Origin: Ulota crispa
Taxonomy: Eukaryota > Streptophyta > Bryopsida > Orthotrichales > Orthotrichaceae
Reading direction: 5' to 3'
NCBI GenBank assembly: GCA_963920765.1
Contig: OY987244.1
Span: 1,924,501 to 1,988,500, forward strand
DNA length: 64,000 nt
The notes beneath the pieces were generated by a model. It ran no database searches. It was not told the origin of the DNA and was given only the letters and a program-made list of their open reading frames with translations. The translations under genes and the position numbers were made by a program. This document shows, one piece after another, positions 22,451-34,322 of this stretch (within the stretch, counting starts at the first letter, position 1; the number at the start of each line of letters is the position of its first letter).

Positions 22451-23371
22451 TTAACCCCAAAAGGACCAAGCTAAGTTTTCACCAAAAACTCTTCAAAACT
22501 GCCATTTTTGAACCATCAATCAAATTTGAAAACAAATATATTTTTATGCATATGTGACCATAGGATCTTGTAGAAGAATAGTTTTAGAAGATGTGGAAAA
22601 AACATCAGAGTTTTTCACCACGTGGATTGGAAGTTAGAATGGTTTGAATATTTAAAAACGTCTTGTGAAAAACTGGGCAGCTACCCTTCAAAAGGTGAAA
22701 TTCCTAAGGAAAAAAGGCCATGTGGGTGCTGCTTCTTTAAATTCATTATTCCACCTAAGTAAAGTACATGTCAAAAAAGTTTCAAATCATTTGGAGTTGT
22801 ATAACATATGGAAAAAAATTAGTAAGTAAAAAGAAGTAGAGAATGATTCAAAACACAAAATTGTTAAGAATTTCATTATGGAAATGAAAAATGCCAATCC
22901 CAATGGTTATAATGTTGCAATAAACAATATACATCCTTTGGTTTGTTTTTTTTTCCAAAATGTTGAAAATTGATTTAAATTTAGGACTTCAAAGTTTATT
23001 TTAGAGTAGAGAATCTATAACTGCCCGCAAACAAAAAATCCTCATAACTTTCATCTTATTGATCAAAATGGAATGATTGAAAGCTTCTTACATTCACATA
23101 AATCTCCTAAACCAATTTTAAAAATTTGTTTCCAAAAAATTGATTTTTAAAAATTTGCCTAGATTGCCCCTTGAACGTAAAAAGCAACATATTAGGTCAT
23201 AACATTTTACTCAAAATTCCAAATGTCATGAAATTTAGTGCATATGAAAGATAAACCTTGTCCCCACATCTATTAAAAATTGAGACTAAACTATGAAAAG
23301 CTCCAATCACAAGTACCTACCCAAAATCGCTATGTTTCTAAATAAAAGGGGCCTGGTCCTTTAGGGGTTAA
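22451..23371 (+). mobile_element. TTAA-flanked element, 0.93-kb family (copy 1)
   Basis: TTAA on both sides. Ends CCCCAAAAGGACCAAGC against CCCCTAAAGGACCAGGC. The interior carries family landmarks also found at 28275, 39385, 42372, 48808 and 50478: a GCCACTTTT-like block near the left end, TAGGATCTTG, and CTCATAACTTTCATCTTATTGATC. Non-coding and non-autonomous. Diverged, so an old copy. Confidence 0.85.
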
Positions 23372-23644
23372 TCTATACTTTAGAGGGAAGATTGGAAGTT
23401 GAAACCTCCACCGCTTTGCCACTACTTACTTTTGGAGAACTTGGAGATACGGTACAAGAATGCATTCATGCCATTCTAGAGGTTTCCTAGGCTACACTAG
23501 AGCTCATGGAAGGCAATGAAAGGAAGAAGGTGAAAGGGCACTTTAGAAAAAAAGTTGAAACATTCAAGTGCTTGCAATGATAAATGACGACAAAGTAGCA
23601 TGATTGTGATAGATTAGGGTGACTGCACAATGGGAGTGCACTAG

Positions 23645-24244
23645 TTAACCCATTAAGGTCGGTGATTGATTTTGGGGTGGGCAAGGCCTTTTTTGGTGTT
23701 TTGGAAAAACTCATACTAACAAAGAATACGAATGCGTACAAAAGATCCAATCATACGAATGGCAATGTCATGCATGGTTTATGGGTATGCATTAGTTATT
23801 TTATGTTTGATTTTGTTTACTAGTAGGTTTAAATGTGCATGCATGCGTTTTCGTACAAACACGGCAGTCTCTACAGTGGTGCATTATATTTTTTATGGAT
23901 TGTTCTTTCTTGTTGCTTAATGGACCACTTGGCAATTCCTTAGGGTGATGATGGGTTTAGAGAAAACTTGGATTCTTGGGAATGCGTACAAGTACTCAAT
24001 TTTTACCAATTATGACCATCTTTCTGAATTCATTCATTTATTTTGGCAACCAATACTAGTTTTTCCAATGCCTTGACCTCACAGCAGCTCAGCTAAACCT
24101 AGTTTTTGTTCCAATCTATGGGGTTCCTAATTGCCTACACCCGTCCCCTTTGCTGCATCCTCAAATTACCTAACATGCTCTCCCTACCAACTAAAAAGAG
24201 TCAAAATTGACTAGAAACTTGTCAACCGGTCCTTAATGGGTTAA
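23645..24244. mobile_element. TTAA-flanked element, 0.6 kb
   Basis: TTAA at both ends with inverted repeats CCCATTAAGGTC on the left and CCCATTAAGGACCGG on the right. The right TTAA at 24241-24244 is also the left TTAA of the next element, so the two abut exactly. Confidence 0.85.
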
Positions 24245-24441
24245 CCCCTGAAGGACCTTTGGGCTCTGGAGATATGGTACCAAATACGGTCGCAACCAAT
24301 ATTCAGAAGTTTGAATCACCTAAAAATTAAGTGTTACAACCATACATATTGAAGGATTTTATGATGATGGGTGCATAAATTTTTTTGGAAAGCCCTCATA
24401 GCAGCTCAAATACAAGGGCTTTCGTGACATTCAGGGGTTAA
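24241..24441 (-). mobile_element. TTAA-flanked MITE, small family (copy 2)
   Basis: Reverse-orientation copy of the 4027 and 25489 elements. It runs from TTAA CCCCTGAAGGACC to CATTCAGGGG TTAA, about 200 bp. Shared blocks include GGTACCAAATACGGT, CGCAACCAATATTCA and ATGGGTGCATAA. Confidence 0.85.
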
Positions 24442-24913
24442 AATGGAGCCGCAACAAAAAGTGGCCCAGTCTGTGGCCCTGGAAATCCCTTTTCACATTT
24501 GATTTTCAGGTAACCCGGTGGAGCTGGTATTAGGTTTGTTGACGCCCACAATACCACACTGGTATATTTCTGGCGCTTCCATGCGTCTCATTAGTGGACT
24601 ACACAAGCATTGCCCTTTCCTTTTAATATTCCAGATCCAGCAAAAATGCGGCTCATCGTGCCATTAGAGAATGGCTATCAGCCAGACACGTCTAAAATAT
24701 AGCTGAGGTCCAAGTTAGGCATTCAATTATGCTGGGGGGCCTTTGCACTGAGTTCCAAGTCGAGGTTCCCCTTACAAATGGCAGTACTTTGTTGAAAATC
24801 GTGGTGTCAAGACTTTACTTGGAGGATTGGGTGTCGGATTGAAACAAAAACCGAAGTTGATAGTTGAGCTTACACAATTTTTTTTGTTGTATAAAGTTGG
24901 TTTTTAACATTAA
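24442..24913. other. spacer, nothing recognised
   Basis: Somewhat less AT-rich than its surroundings. No open frame or repeat partner was seen. Confidence 0.35.
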
Positions 24914-25221
24914 GGTAGGAGCACCCATAAGCGTCAGTGTCCCCATAACAGTTACTTTTGAAATTTAGGAAAATCTGTGGAAGTGAATAGATGTAATGAT
25001 AAGAATGTACAATATGTGGACATGAATTTTTAAAATGGTTATGGGTGCAATGACAGTTTACTCTTTAAAAATTCATAATTTATTCTCACAATATCCAAAT
25101 AATACATTTGAAAGTGCAAATTCTTTTTTCTGTTCCTAATAGGATCCTATAATTTGCTAGTTTTATATTAATATTCATCATGTTCAAAACCCTTAGTTTG
25201 ACGTTTATGGGTGCTCCTACC
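24914..25221 (+). mobile_element. PIF/Harbinger-like MITE (copy 1)
   Basis: Terminal inverted repeat GGTAGGAGCACCCATAA with its complement TTATGGGTGCTCCTACC, 308 bp, flanked by TAA on the left and TTA on the right. A close copy in the same orientation lies at 25805-26116, where clean TTA duplications are seen. The size, GG-start ends and 3-bp TWA duplication suit a Tourist-type MITE. Confidence 0.82.
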
Positions 25222-25488
25222 TTACTTTTTTACTCTTTTTGCAACCTATCAAAGTGGGGGACTTGTGGAGTTGGGATGGACTATGTGAATAGCCCTTGAA
25301 CGATAAAACTTTGGGATAAGAACTTCAAAGTCCACACTATGTCGGTTTGAAATAATTTATAAGGTCACGGGCCTTAAAATCTAAGGAACCAACAATGCTG
25401 ATGGTGGGCGCCTGTCATCTTGTGAGAGATTGTTGGGGGCTGGGAACCAAGGTCTTCAGTTGTTGGCAGTTGCTGCCCCCCGTGGTGT

Positions 25489-25721
25489 TTAACCCCTTGA
25501 ACTGCCCGAAAGCCCTTTGCGACCATATGTATGGTTGTATATATATACGTATTTGAGTTGTTTTGAGGGTTTTTCAAAAAAAATTATGCACCCATTATCA
25601 TACAATCTTTCAATATGTGTGGTTGTAACACTTAATTTCTAATTGATTCAAACTTTTGAATATTGGTTGCAACCATATTTGGTACCGTAGCTCTAGAGCC
25701 CAAGGACCCTTTAGGGGTTAA
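25489..25721 (+). mobile_element. TTAA-flanked MITE, small family (copy 3)
   Basis: Ends CCCCTTGAACTGCCC and GACCCTTTAGGGG, TTAA on both sides, 233 bp. Colinear with 4027-4246. The TAA of its right TTAA served as the target duplication of the PIF-like element that starts at 25722. Confidence 0.88.
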
Positions 25722-25788
25722 GGGGCACTTCATACTATGTCTCACGGCCCATTAGAATCTGAGAACTTGATTGGTCTAATTGATGTAA

Positions 25789-26512
25789 GGTAGAAGCACC
25801 TTTAGGTAGGAGCACCCATAAGCAACGCAGTCCCCATAACCGTCAGTTTTGAAATCTAGGAAAATCTTTGGAAGTAAATAGATGTAATGATAAGGATGTA
25901 CAACATATGGACATGAATTCTTGATAGTGGTTATGGGTACAATGGCAGTTTGCTCTTTAAAAATTCATAACTTATTCTCACTGTATCCAAATAATACGTT
26001 CAAAATTGCAAACTCATTATTTTTTTGTTCCTAATAGGATCCTATAATTTGCTAGCTATTTATTAATACTCATCATGTTCAAAACCCTTAGATTGACGCG
26101 TATGGGTGCTCCTACCTTATATGGACACCAACGGTTTTTGGATCCCTATAATTTTTCCAAAAGCAAACTCTCGCTACAAGCAAATGAGACAAATGTTGTT
26201 CCATATTCAAGTCACAATGACCATTTTAAGTATTAAAGTAAATTTTTCTCAAACTCTCATGTTCACTCATTTGGTCTTCTTCCTTTTTCCAAGGTTCATA
26301 ACCAGTTTATAGCAGGTCTAGGGGCCACAATAGGTGTATCTACAACCTTGTTTTCAAATTTTCATATTATATTCATAGAGCTGAAAAATAATATGAGGGC
26401 AATTTTTCTGCCCATCTGTGCCAATTTGCTAACTGAAATCTGATTTTGAAATCTTAGTGCACCTTCCTCCTTAATTGATTTCACAAAAGTGTCCATAGAA
26501 GGCGTTTCTACC
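25789..26512 (+). mobile_element. PIF-like MITE, itself interrupted
   Basis: Ends GGTAGAAGCACCTT and, in reverse complement, GGTAGAAACGCCTT, each followed by TATGGACAC once the inner element at 25805-26116 is set aside. Flanked by TAA on the left and TTA on the right. It sits inside the 25722-26821 element. Confidence 0.75.
25805..26116 (+). mobile_element. PIF/Harbinger-like MITE (copy 2), innermost of three
   Basis: Same family as 24914-25221, colinear over the full 312 bp. TTA precedes it (25802-25804) and follows it (26117-26119), a clean 3-bp duplication. It lies 16 bp inside the left end of the 25789 element. Confidence 0.9.
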
Positions 26513-26888
26513 TTAATGGAGAAAGTTGGGACTCAGTTCTTCACACTCAATCTCAAATCCCATGTGTAAGCTTGCTAGAATTTTCTTACAAGACCACATT
26601 TTTTAAAAGTTTTGTTGCTAAAAATTTGGGACTTCACTCATGGTTTGGGTCAATTGTTTTGCAAGATTCCATTTCAACCAAGTCCCACCAATATTTTTGC
26701 ATAAAATGTTCATGATTTTTTTTAGTACTCCTTTTTGCCCACAATAACACAACAAAGACTAGATCTCAAGGTGAGGTGGGGCTTGCACAAATGGGATGTG
26801 GGACGTAGTGTGCACCGCCCCTAAATGGTTGTTGCTTACTTGATGCTCACAATTTGCGGACAATAAATTAAATTGTTTGTGTTGTTGT

Positions 26889-27123
26889 TTAACCCTCAAA
26901 CATTTGAGCATGCTGCTGCGACTAATACAATACAAGGTGTTTTTTTTTGTATTTGGAATAGAATCACACCTCTACTACATTTGAAATCAACAAAGAAGTT
27001 GAAAAATAGATCAAAATTGTTCTAGAGAGCTACTTAAGACCCAAAATTATAGCTTCTTGTTGGTAGCAAATGTCAATTATATGACAACGTATATTCTATG
27101 CCCTATGGCCATTTAAGGATTAA
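26889..27123 (+). mobile_element. TTAA-flanked MITE, 0.24-kb family (copy 1)
   Basis: TTAA CCCTCAAACATTTGAGC at the left and GGCCATTTAAGGA TTAA at the right. The interior is shared with 47210-47448 (same strand) and 45622-45860 (opposite): TTGTATTTGGAA, CACACCTCTA, AAATCAACAAA, GGTAGCAAATGTCAATTAT. Confidence 0.8.
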
Positions 27124-28052
27124 ACATAGAATACAACAAACCTACAATTGTCAACTATTTGACATTAAAAAATCCGGTCATTTGGTGGGACTCAGAAACT
27201 TGCACAGAAATTGGTGGGGTAAACATGCTGTGCATCTCAACATTCAAACTTACTAAATATATATGTGTACAAAAGAGCCGGTCAAAGACGAAGAGCATGG
27301 CCAAAAGTATGAGACTAACTTATGCACCCAACTCTTCCAAACAAATGTGCGTCCATAGGGCCCAAATGTTCCCATGCCTCCCATACGTTCCCATGCCTCC
27401 CAAATGTCCCAATGTAGCCCGATAAGCTCGAGGAGTAATTTATATCCCAACTTGGGTTTAAATTACTGGCGAACTCTGACAGATTTTCACCACTGAGTTT
27501 ACTTCAGTCTAGATATTCTCCACACCACATCAAATGTGGAGGTGACAACGAAGCACTCATTCGCGAGAAATTTAAAACCAATATTTTCCTAATTAAGCTG
27601 CTCAAATGTAGGTGCCCCGTAGCATCCAGGTATGCCCAAAACGGCCCAAATGCATCCTATGATCAAATGTGCCTTATGCATTTGTTTCAACACAAAAGAA
27701 TGTAGATCTTGTCTCCAACATGAATGTGATAAGTACGTTTGGGGAGCATTAGGATAGGAATAAAGTAAGGTGATATTGAGATTGCATTTTATTCAATCAC
27801 CCCAAAAATGTTCATAAAAACGTCTAATATACACGTATAGAAGTACACACATAAGAAGAGCAAGAGAAAAATAAGGAAGAAATCATAGTTCACTTGCACA
27901 TCCTGAGCTTAAAGTGTTTCAACTGTTTGTCAATATTGAAAAACCCATCAACCTACTTGGTTATTCCATTGGATTGGGTGGTTTTTGAAAAGTATCGGAG
28001 ATCCTTTTGTTGTGTGATTTATTCATAGATCCTATGTTGATTGTCAACTTAT

Positions 28053-28091
<39 letters not shown>

Positions 28092-28274
28092 AATGTAAGA
28101 AGATGCACGTTGAAGAATACATCGCCTCTTTACTGCTCTAAAAGATGTTGTACGCAAAATATGCAAGGTGTGATTCTGTACATGTTGCAATCCTCGCAAA
28201 ATTGAAATTAGTGATACTTCAATTTAGTGCAAAGATTCAAAATCTACAACGTATTTTGTGACTTTATGACCCTG
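27124..28274. other. intergenic spacer with a poly(A) run
   Basis: No gene recognised. A short imperfect tandem of GTTCCCATGCCTCCCA-like units lies at 27367-27412. An uninterrupted run of 36 A lies at 28055-28090. Confidence 0.45.
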
Positions 28275-29222
28275 TTAACCCATAAAGGCCCAAGCCCTTT
28301 TTTTCTGTGAAAGTCACTGAAAATTGCCACTTTTGGAGGAATAAGTAGAATGGTAGGAAATAAAGAATTTTTTGGAAATCCAACCATAAGATCTTGCTGT
28401 AGACTGTGAGAGGTACCTGTGTGAAAAAATAATCAGCTGATTCTAGATGTAGAGTGAGATATTGACATCCAAGGTGAAAGAAAAGTTTTTTTCCTTGTTG
28501 TCCAAAAATTTCAAAAGCCTTTGACCACTCCTATATCAAAAAAATTGCTCTATGCAAAACTAAAGTATTTTTTTCTCGTGTAGAAGACCAGGTTAGGTAT
28601 GTGTGGGATAATTTTCACATGAACTGGAGGTGTAAATCATACTTTGAAAAATCTTACAATGCCCAAAGGCCATGAAATTTGCATATAGACTAGGCAAAAT
28701 CGGAGGATATATGTAAAATTCAAAAATCTGAATTACTTTAATCCAAATGGTGAAGACCAAGGAATCTTAGTCTACTACAACTTGGAAAAAAAAAGTCAAA
28801 AAACAAATACACAAAATGCTCAAAAAAGTAAAGCTCCAAATTTTACGGCAAAAGGAATGCAGAGGTTTGGGAGTCCCATACCTACCAACTAAGTAAAACT
28901 TCTCATAACTTTCATTTCATCAATTAGAATTGAATGATTCAAAGCTTCCCACATATGTATAAATCTAAAGAGCCAATTTCAAATTTTTATTTAAAAAAAG
29001 GGCAATCTTTTTTTGGGCTGCCTAATTCTCCCCTATATTCAGTTATTCATGCATAACTTTTTCAATAAATATTGGAATGAAGAAAAAATTAGACGCCCTT
29101 GTAGATCTTTGAATTCTCCATCTTCCATAAAAGTTTCAAAATCACATAAAATAGTTTAGCTGTAAGTACATGCCCGAAACTCCACTTGGCCCCCGAGGAC
29201 CACTTGAGCTTTTAGGGGTTAA
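28275..29222 (+). mobile_element. TTAA-flanked element, 0.93-kb family (copy 2)
   Basis: TTAA CCCATAAAGGCCCAAGCCC at the left; the right end reads CCCCTAAAAGCTCAAGTGG in reverse complement. Colinear with 48808-49756 on the same strand but clearly more diverged. Its right TTAA is also the left TTAA of the next element. Confidence 0.88.
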
Positions 29223-29514
29223 CCCCTAAAGGACCAAGTGGCTGTTCAACAGCTACCTGAGAACTCAGGTAGGGTCATATGCAGTTAATTTTTATTGGAT
29301 GTTCTCAAAATTGTTACACAAGGTGCAAATATGTATCCCTTAAGTGGAGATGTAATTTTTTCCCCAATCAGATGCCCAGTTCAAAAGTTATGTTATCCAA
29401 AAGAATTTGGGCAACTTGGGTAGCTTGGGCATCTTTGGAGAATCTTATGCTAAAACTCTCATCAACTTTTGAAAGTTGGCAAGTATGTAACTAAAAAACA
29501 TAGTGTACAATTGT

Positions 29515-29552
<38 letters not shown>

Positions 29553-30841
29553 CTCACATCATGTTTAGCCCCTAAATGCCCAAGGCCTTTATGAACTTCT
29601 TGGAATTTTTAGGAAAGTGAACAATCAACCAACCTTTTCATAAATCTCATCAAGTTTTTTTAAACTATAACCATACAAATTTAAACTTGACATGTTAGAG
29701 ATTATATGGAAAAAGAAAACACAACAATATCACTTATAGTTTGAAAGATTATAATGTTTGAACATGAGGGTGTTAAAATTGCAAAAGCGACTTGAAGTTT
29801 TCTAATCCTCATTTCACATGTCAAATATAAAAAGTTGGTCATCAAAAAAATATGAGGTTTAAGTTCATTACATATTTAACCTCAACCAATTTACGGCTTT
29901 CAAAGTCTACTCATACATTTTTTTTAAATAGATTTCTAATGCAAAATTTTCTCCAAGCTCTAGTGTATTTGAGGCTCATTTTCAAGATCTTTCAACACTA
30001 AAAAACTCAAGATTGCAATGGACACCCATGTACAAAAACCTGAATAGAAAAATCATGAACATTCATTTTCAAAATCAGATTTTGATACTAAAAATAGACT
30101 TCAAAACAAACTTGCATTCAAAAGAAAATACCAAAAATTGTGATATGATAAGATTTTATTTGTCTTCAAAGTTTTGCAAACACCCAAATTAGGTGCCTTG
30201 GGCATTTAGGGGTTAGAAGGGAGTCAAAGTTTGTTAACTATGTTTGGGTAGTTTCAAGAAAAAAAAATCCTCTAACTTCAAGCTCTATTATCTTTCAATC
30301 TATAAATCCAAAACTCTTGAAACTTTTTTTTCACATGTTCCAAATGATTGTCTCTAACTTTTTGCCGTTCAAATTTCAATTAAAAGACTTCCTCATTACA
30401 CAAGAAATTGGAAAAGAATGATTAACGTATTGCCAGTTCATTAAACCTCCTTGCACTGCAGGGTGATTTTGAATAAGCTAGATTCTATCTTTGCATCTGA
30501 AAATTTTCATGAGTGAACCTAACATCATGTATTTGTGAATGGTCAAAAAGTTCAAATTTGTGTAGAGCAAAAAAATTCTCTAGTAAGGCTCAAAGTCTAC
30601 TAACCTTGTTTTGCATGAATGAAAAAAAGTTATAATTCTCACTTCAAACGTTACAATCTTACAATTTGCACGGTCAAATGGGCTGAATTTTTTTGCTCGT
30701 ATCAACTTATCTATTTGACACACTTTTATATGGTTGAAATTGAAAAAAAAGGTTTTTATTTTCAGTTTTGGGCAATGCACTAAAAGTTGGCAGTTTTTGA
30801 GGTTTTTTCTCAAAAAACACCCTTGGTCCTTTAGGGGTTAT
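29219..30841 (+). mobile_element. TTAA-flanked element, 0.97-kb family, with a nested element
   Basis: Left end TTAA CCCCTAAAGGACCAAGTGG. Right end is the reverse complement of CCCCTAAAGGACCAAGG followed by TTAT. Colinear with 52110-53077 once the nested 29565-30216 element is removed, and with the partial copy at 53609. A 32-A run at 29516-29547 is absent from the relative. No coding capacity. Confidence 0.85.
29565..30216. mobile_element. TTAG-flanked nested element, 0.65 kb
   Basis: Ends CCCCTAAATGCCCAAGGCC on the left and CCCCTAAATGCCCAAGGCA on the right (reverse complement), with TTAG on both sides. It sits in the 29219 element at a point where the related copies at 52440 and 53925 are uninterrupted (CTAA and TTAA at the corresponding positions). 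Confidence 0.88.
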
Positions 30842-33800
30842 TGTGGGGAGGAAGCTATTTTGTACCTTTTTTTAGTGTAAAAAATCCGGTTCTCTCATTG
30901 GTGAAGGAGGTTAATTACCGGTAGCCTTGACGAGTTTAGGCTATAACTAGTAGGAAAACTGTCAATTTTATTCACTTACTCTAAATTTTAATTAAAACCC
31001 TTTAGATTTCTGAAGTGAGTCAAAATGACGCTTGTACTTTGAAGACTTGAATTACACCCTTAGGATCCTTTTCAAACCATGTTAGAATAACAACGAGCTT
31101 AGCAGGTCCTCAAATGAAGACAACATGCCCCAAGTACAAGAAGATAAACCAAATGTTTGAGCATACTTGTTTCCTCAAAATCAATATTACCAATGGTATC
31201 TCCATGAACCTTTATTTCCCATAATTTAAAGAATGCTGTAATGATACAAAAACAAACACTATTTTGAAGTCGCATATTTGCACACATTTCAAATATATTT
31301 TGAATAAAAATATTAGTTCATCAAATGGTAATTCATTTACTCTAAATTTTGCCAATTTCATCTAGCATTTGCCAAAGAATGGGAGTTCCATTCGGCCATA
31401 AAATTCTCACTTTTCTTTGCTCATATACAGCCAAATCATATTTATCTAGTGCACTAGTTTGGCAATAAAAGTGCAATTCACATTAAAAAAAGTGGTTTGA
31501 ATCTTACTATACCCTTTATACCAATAGAAAAATTTGCACCTTATGATCCAATGACCATAGAGAATTAATATGTAAATGAAGGTGATCCGGTGTGGAAACA
31601 AACACATGTTAAGTAGTTGGATTTTGAAAGTAAGAAACTTAAAATCGGAGGAAAATTTGATGAAACCAAAAATCAATTTATGAGATTTTTGTATAGCAAA
31701 TTCAATACCTTCCTACATATCAAAACTTGGTTGATATTGTCTGGCCATTTTTCAATTATAAAGCTAACAAATTCTTAGAGGATTGGTATAGAATGGATGG
31801 GTATGGATGGACGTGTATGGTTGGGGGAAATGCTATATTGTGAGCAGGGAGCCGTGAGTTATGAATCTAGATTTTTTGTCAAAATGTTTAATTTTGCCTA
31901 TAATTGTGTACAAAGGGCTTTACAATTGTGCATTTTAAAACTTTATCTTTTGAAAACTTGATATTTTTTAGTTTTTCCATTAATTCTGAGCTCAAAATCA
32001 ATTCCAGCTCACCAAATCTGGGCTCTTGCTATATTACACTCACAAAATAGCGTCCTCCCTCCTCCAATTGCCATGTACTTGTATGTTTGCCTCTTCAAAT
32101 GAGATGTTCTCACCCTATTTAAAGATCTTCAAATTTTGGTACTTGTGACTTATATACCATGAACAAAAATCAAAACATTACAAAAAAATATATATGGTGT
32201 TTTAGGATTGGAGCTAACACATCTCAACATTTTTGTATTATTTTGTGAAAAAAATCCATTATCAATGTCAATTCGATCACTTGGATTTGAGATTATCTTT
32301 TGACATGCATATGGTAAAGGGCTACATCAGGTTCAAGTTCATCCAAAGGATGCAACAATAAAATCAATATGTTAGATCCTAAAACGATTAATTTGTGGCA
32401 TTAGAGGATACTAGCAGATATTTCCAATTTCGAGGTAGGTGGATGGTGCAAAAACTAAAGTCCGTTTAAGCCTACCTTTAAATTCATCAATGATAATGGA
32501 ACGCCCTCTATGAGCATGAAATTTGATAATTTAGTGCTGTTTTTGATTTATGCAAGTGGTTCATCATTCATTCAATCACGGCATTACCACCTTCTTGAAA
32601 GAAAATACGACAAATATAAATTTTTGTTGAAATACTATTGCACCCATATTATTTTTTGATGTATTTTTGCTTTAAGTAACTCAAGAGTCTTATATTTTTA
32701 GTTTCAAATTTAAACACACTTTTTTTTTTAAGTATAACCTTAGAATGATAAAGGTGAAACAAATATTTTGATCCAAATTAAAAAATCAGCATTAAAAATC
32801 ACTTTTCATGTTCACAAGGAATGTCCCATTAGCAATTTAAGGTGACACATTAGCGCGCAATTCCCTAATAAATATTCAAAGGAATATATTACTTATTCTT
32901 AGATATAGAACGCATTTAGAACATGGTCGCTTTTAGAGCCTCCTACCTTATAGGAAGGAAATAACCAATGGATTTTCAAGGTGAGAGGATGAAGCTACTG
33001 ACCCTAGGAGAAAAACATATATAATAATTCCAGGTGGCTCGTATGAAAGGTAAAAAAGTTACATGGAGTAAGTCGTATGTTCAGGTCATCCTCTGCGAGC
33101 ACTCATCGTTTGACAAAGTACCATAGTCCTTCAAATCTTGGGTTCCATATCTGGGCAATGGCTAACAGGCTAACCCATACAATGGAGCTTGCTTGAAATG
33201 CTTTTTAAAAGTACAAGATACAAGTGAGCTCTGAGCACCAGTCACCCGCACATGTGGTTTTCATAATTAGCTCTCACGTGGCCAAAATCACTGCTGAATG
33301 TGCTAAAAATGTTAAAATTCAACCCTACGGTATTCACATTTTCTGGATATACAAAACAATAAATGAATAGAAATACACAAATTTTTGGGCATAATTTATT
33401 TTTTGCAGAATTTACAACTTTTGTGGGAGCTTGTTGGAAGTGCTCTCCAATAGTAGTTACAGGTAGTGTTTGAAAAGATTTTTGGGTTTCACTGACTCAC
33501 ACTAGTAGAATTACTAGTCTTCATAGACTAAAACGACAAGTTATACCAAGTGTGGGTCTTACCACTTTGTCTATGCAGATCATGTTTCTACTAATATGAA
33601 ATCCAATCATTTCAAATTTCAACCAGTTTTACTGCCATTTCAACTAGCTGAATTTGATCTGATAGCCGGTTCTCTCTAATTATTGGTTTCAAAGTGAGCA
33701 CTGTCAGTCCCAACATGATTTTCTTAACTTTCTTAATTTGTTGAAGTGATTTAAATAGATTCTTGCGTGTGCCAAAACATCCAAATTTTATATTTTGTAT

Positions 33801-34322
33801 TCATGTTTTTTGTACGTATTAAAATATACATATATATTGGGGTACAAGTTTAGCTAAGTTTGACCATATTTGTGAACATTGGTGGGCAGTGGCTAATCCA
33901 TAGAAAGGAGCTTGCTTGTAGCGCTTTTGAAAGTACAAATTACTCTGTAAACTGAGCTTATCAAGAGTTCCAGGGGTCCTTGACTGACACACACTCTAAG
34001 CTTAGAATGAATTCTGAGACTTGACTGTGTGAAGTCCAAACTGTCGGGGTACACTTGTCAGAATTTGAGTACCGGTTTTGCTGTGAACCTTCTTTCGATT
34101 TCGACCATAATATAACTAAACAAATAAAATAAAAGGTGGGTTTCAGGCGCCCTTTATCAAGGAAGAACAAGGGCTTACTATTTGGTCTATTGAAGTTTTT
34201 TTGACCAAGAGTTTACCTTCTAGAACGAATACCGGTAAACCACGTGCCACATCTGAAAATTTGAAATGAAAGAAATCCAATTAAAAAGTGTGTGAATAAG
34301 TTTTAGTTTGATTTAACATCTA
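30842..34322. other. AT-rich intergenic
   Basis: No gene recognised in about 3.5 kb. A possible decayed inverted-repeat element lies at 31826-32065 (GCTATATTGTGAG near the left, CTCACAAAATAGC near the right). A block of about 70 bp near 33160-33230 (GGAGCTTGCTTGAAATGC, AAAGTACAAG) recurs in the same orientation near 33885-33955. Confidence 0.4.

Larger units (their letters stand above)
25722..26821 (+). mobile_element. PIF/Harbinger-like MITE carrying nested insertions
   Basis: Ends GGGGCACTTCATACTATGTC on the left and GGGGCGGTGCACACTACGTC on the right (reverse complement), flanked by TAA at 25719-25721 and 26822-26824. A related copy lies at 34323-34932; the shared interior includes CTCATGGTTTG, TTTTGCATAAA and TTTTAGTACTC. 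Without the insertion at 25789-26512 the element is about 0.37 kb. Confidence 0.72.

Noticed and set aside
28055-28090. 36-A run considered as the tail of a retroposed gene or SINE
   Set aside because: No coding or tRNA-like sequence precedes it and no flanking duplication was seen.
31826-32065. Possible 0.24-kb inverted-repeat element
   Set aside because: Ends match over only about 13 bp with mismatches and no target duplication could be read. Mentioned under the spacer only.
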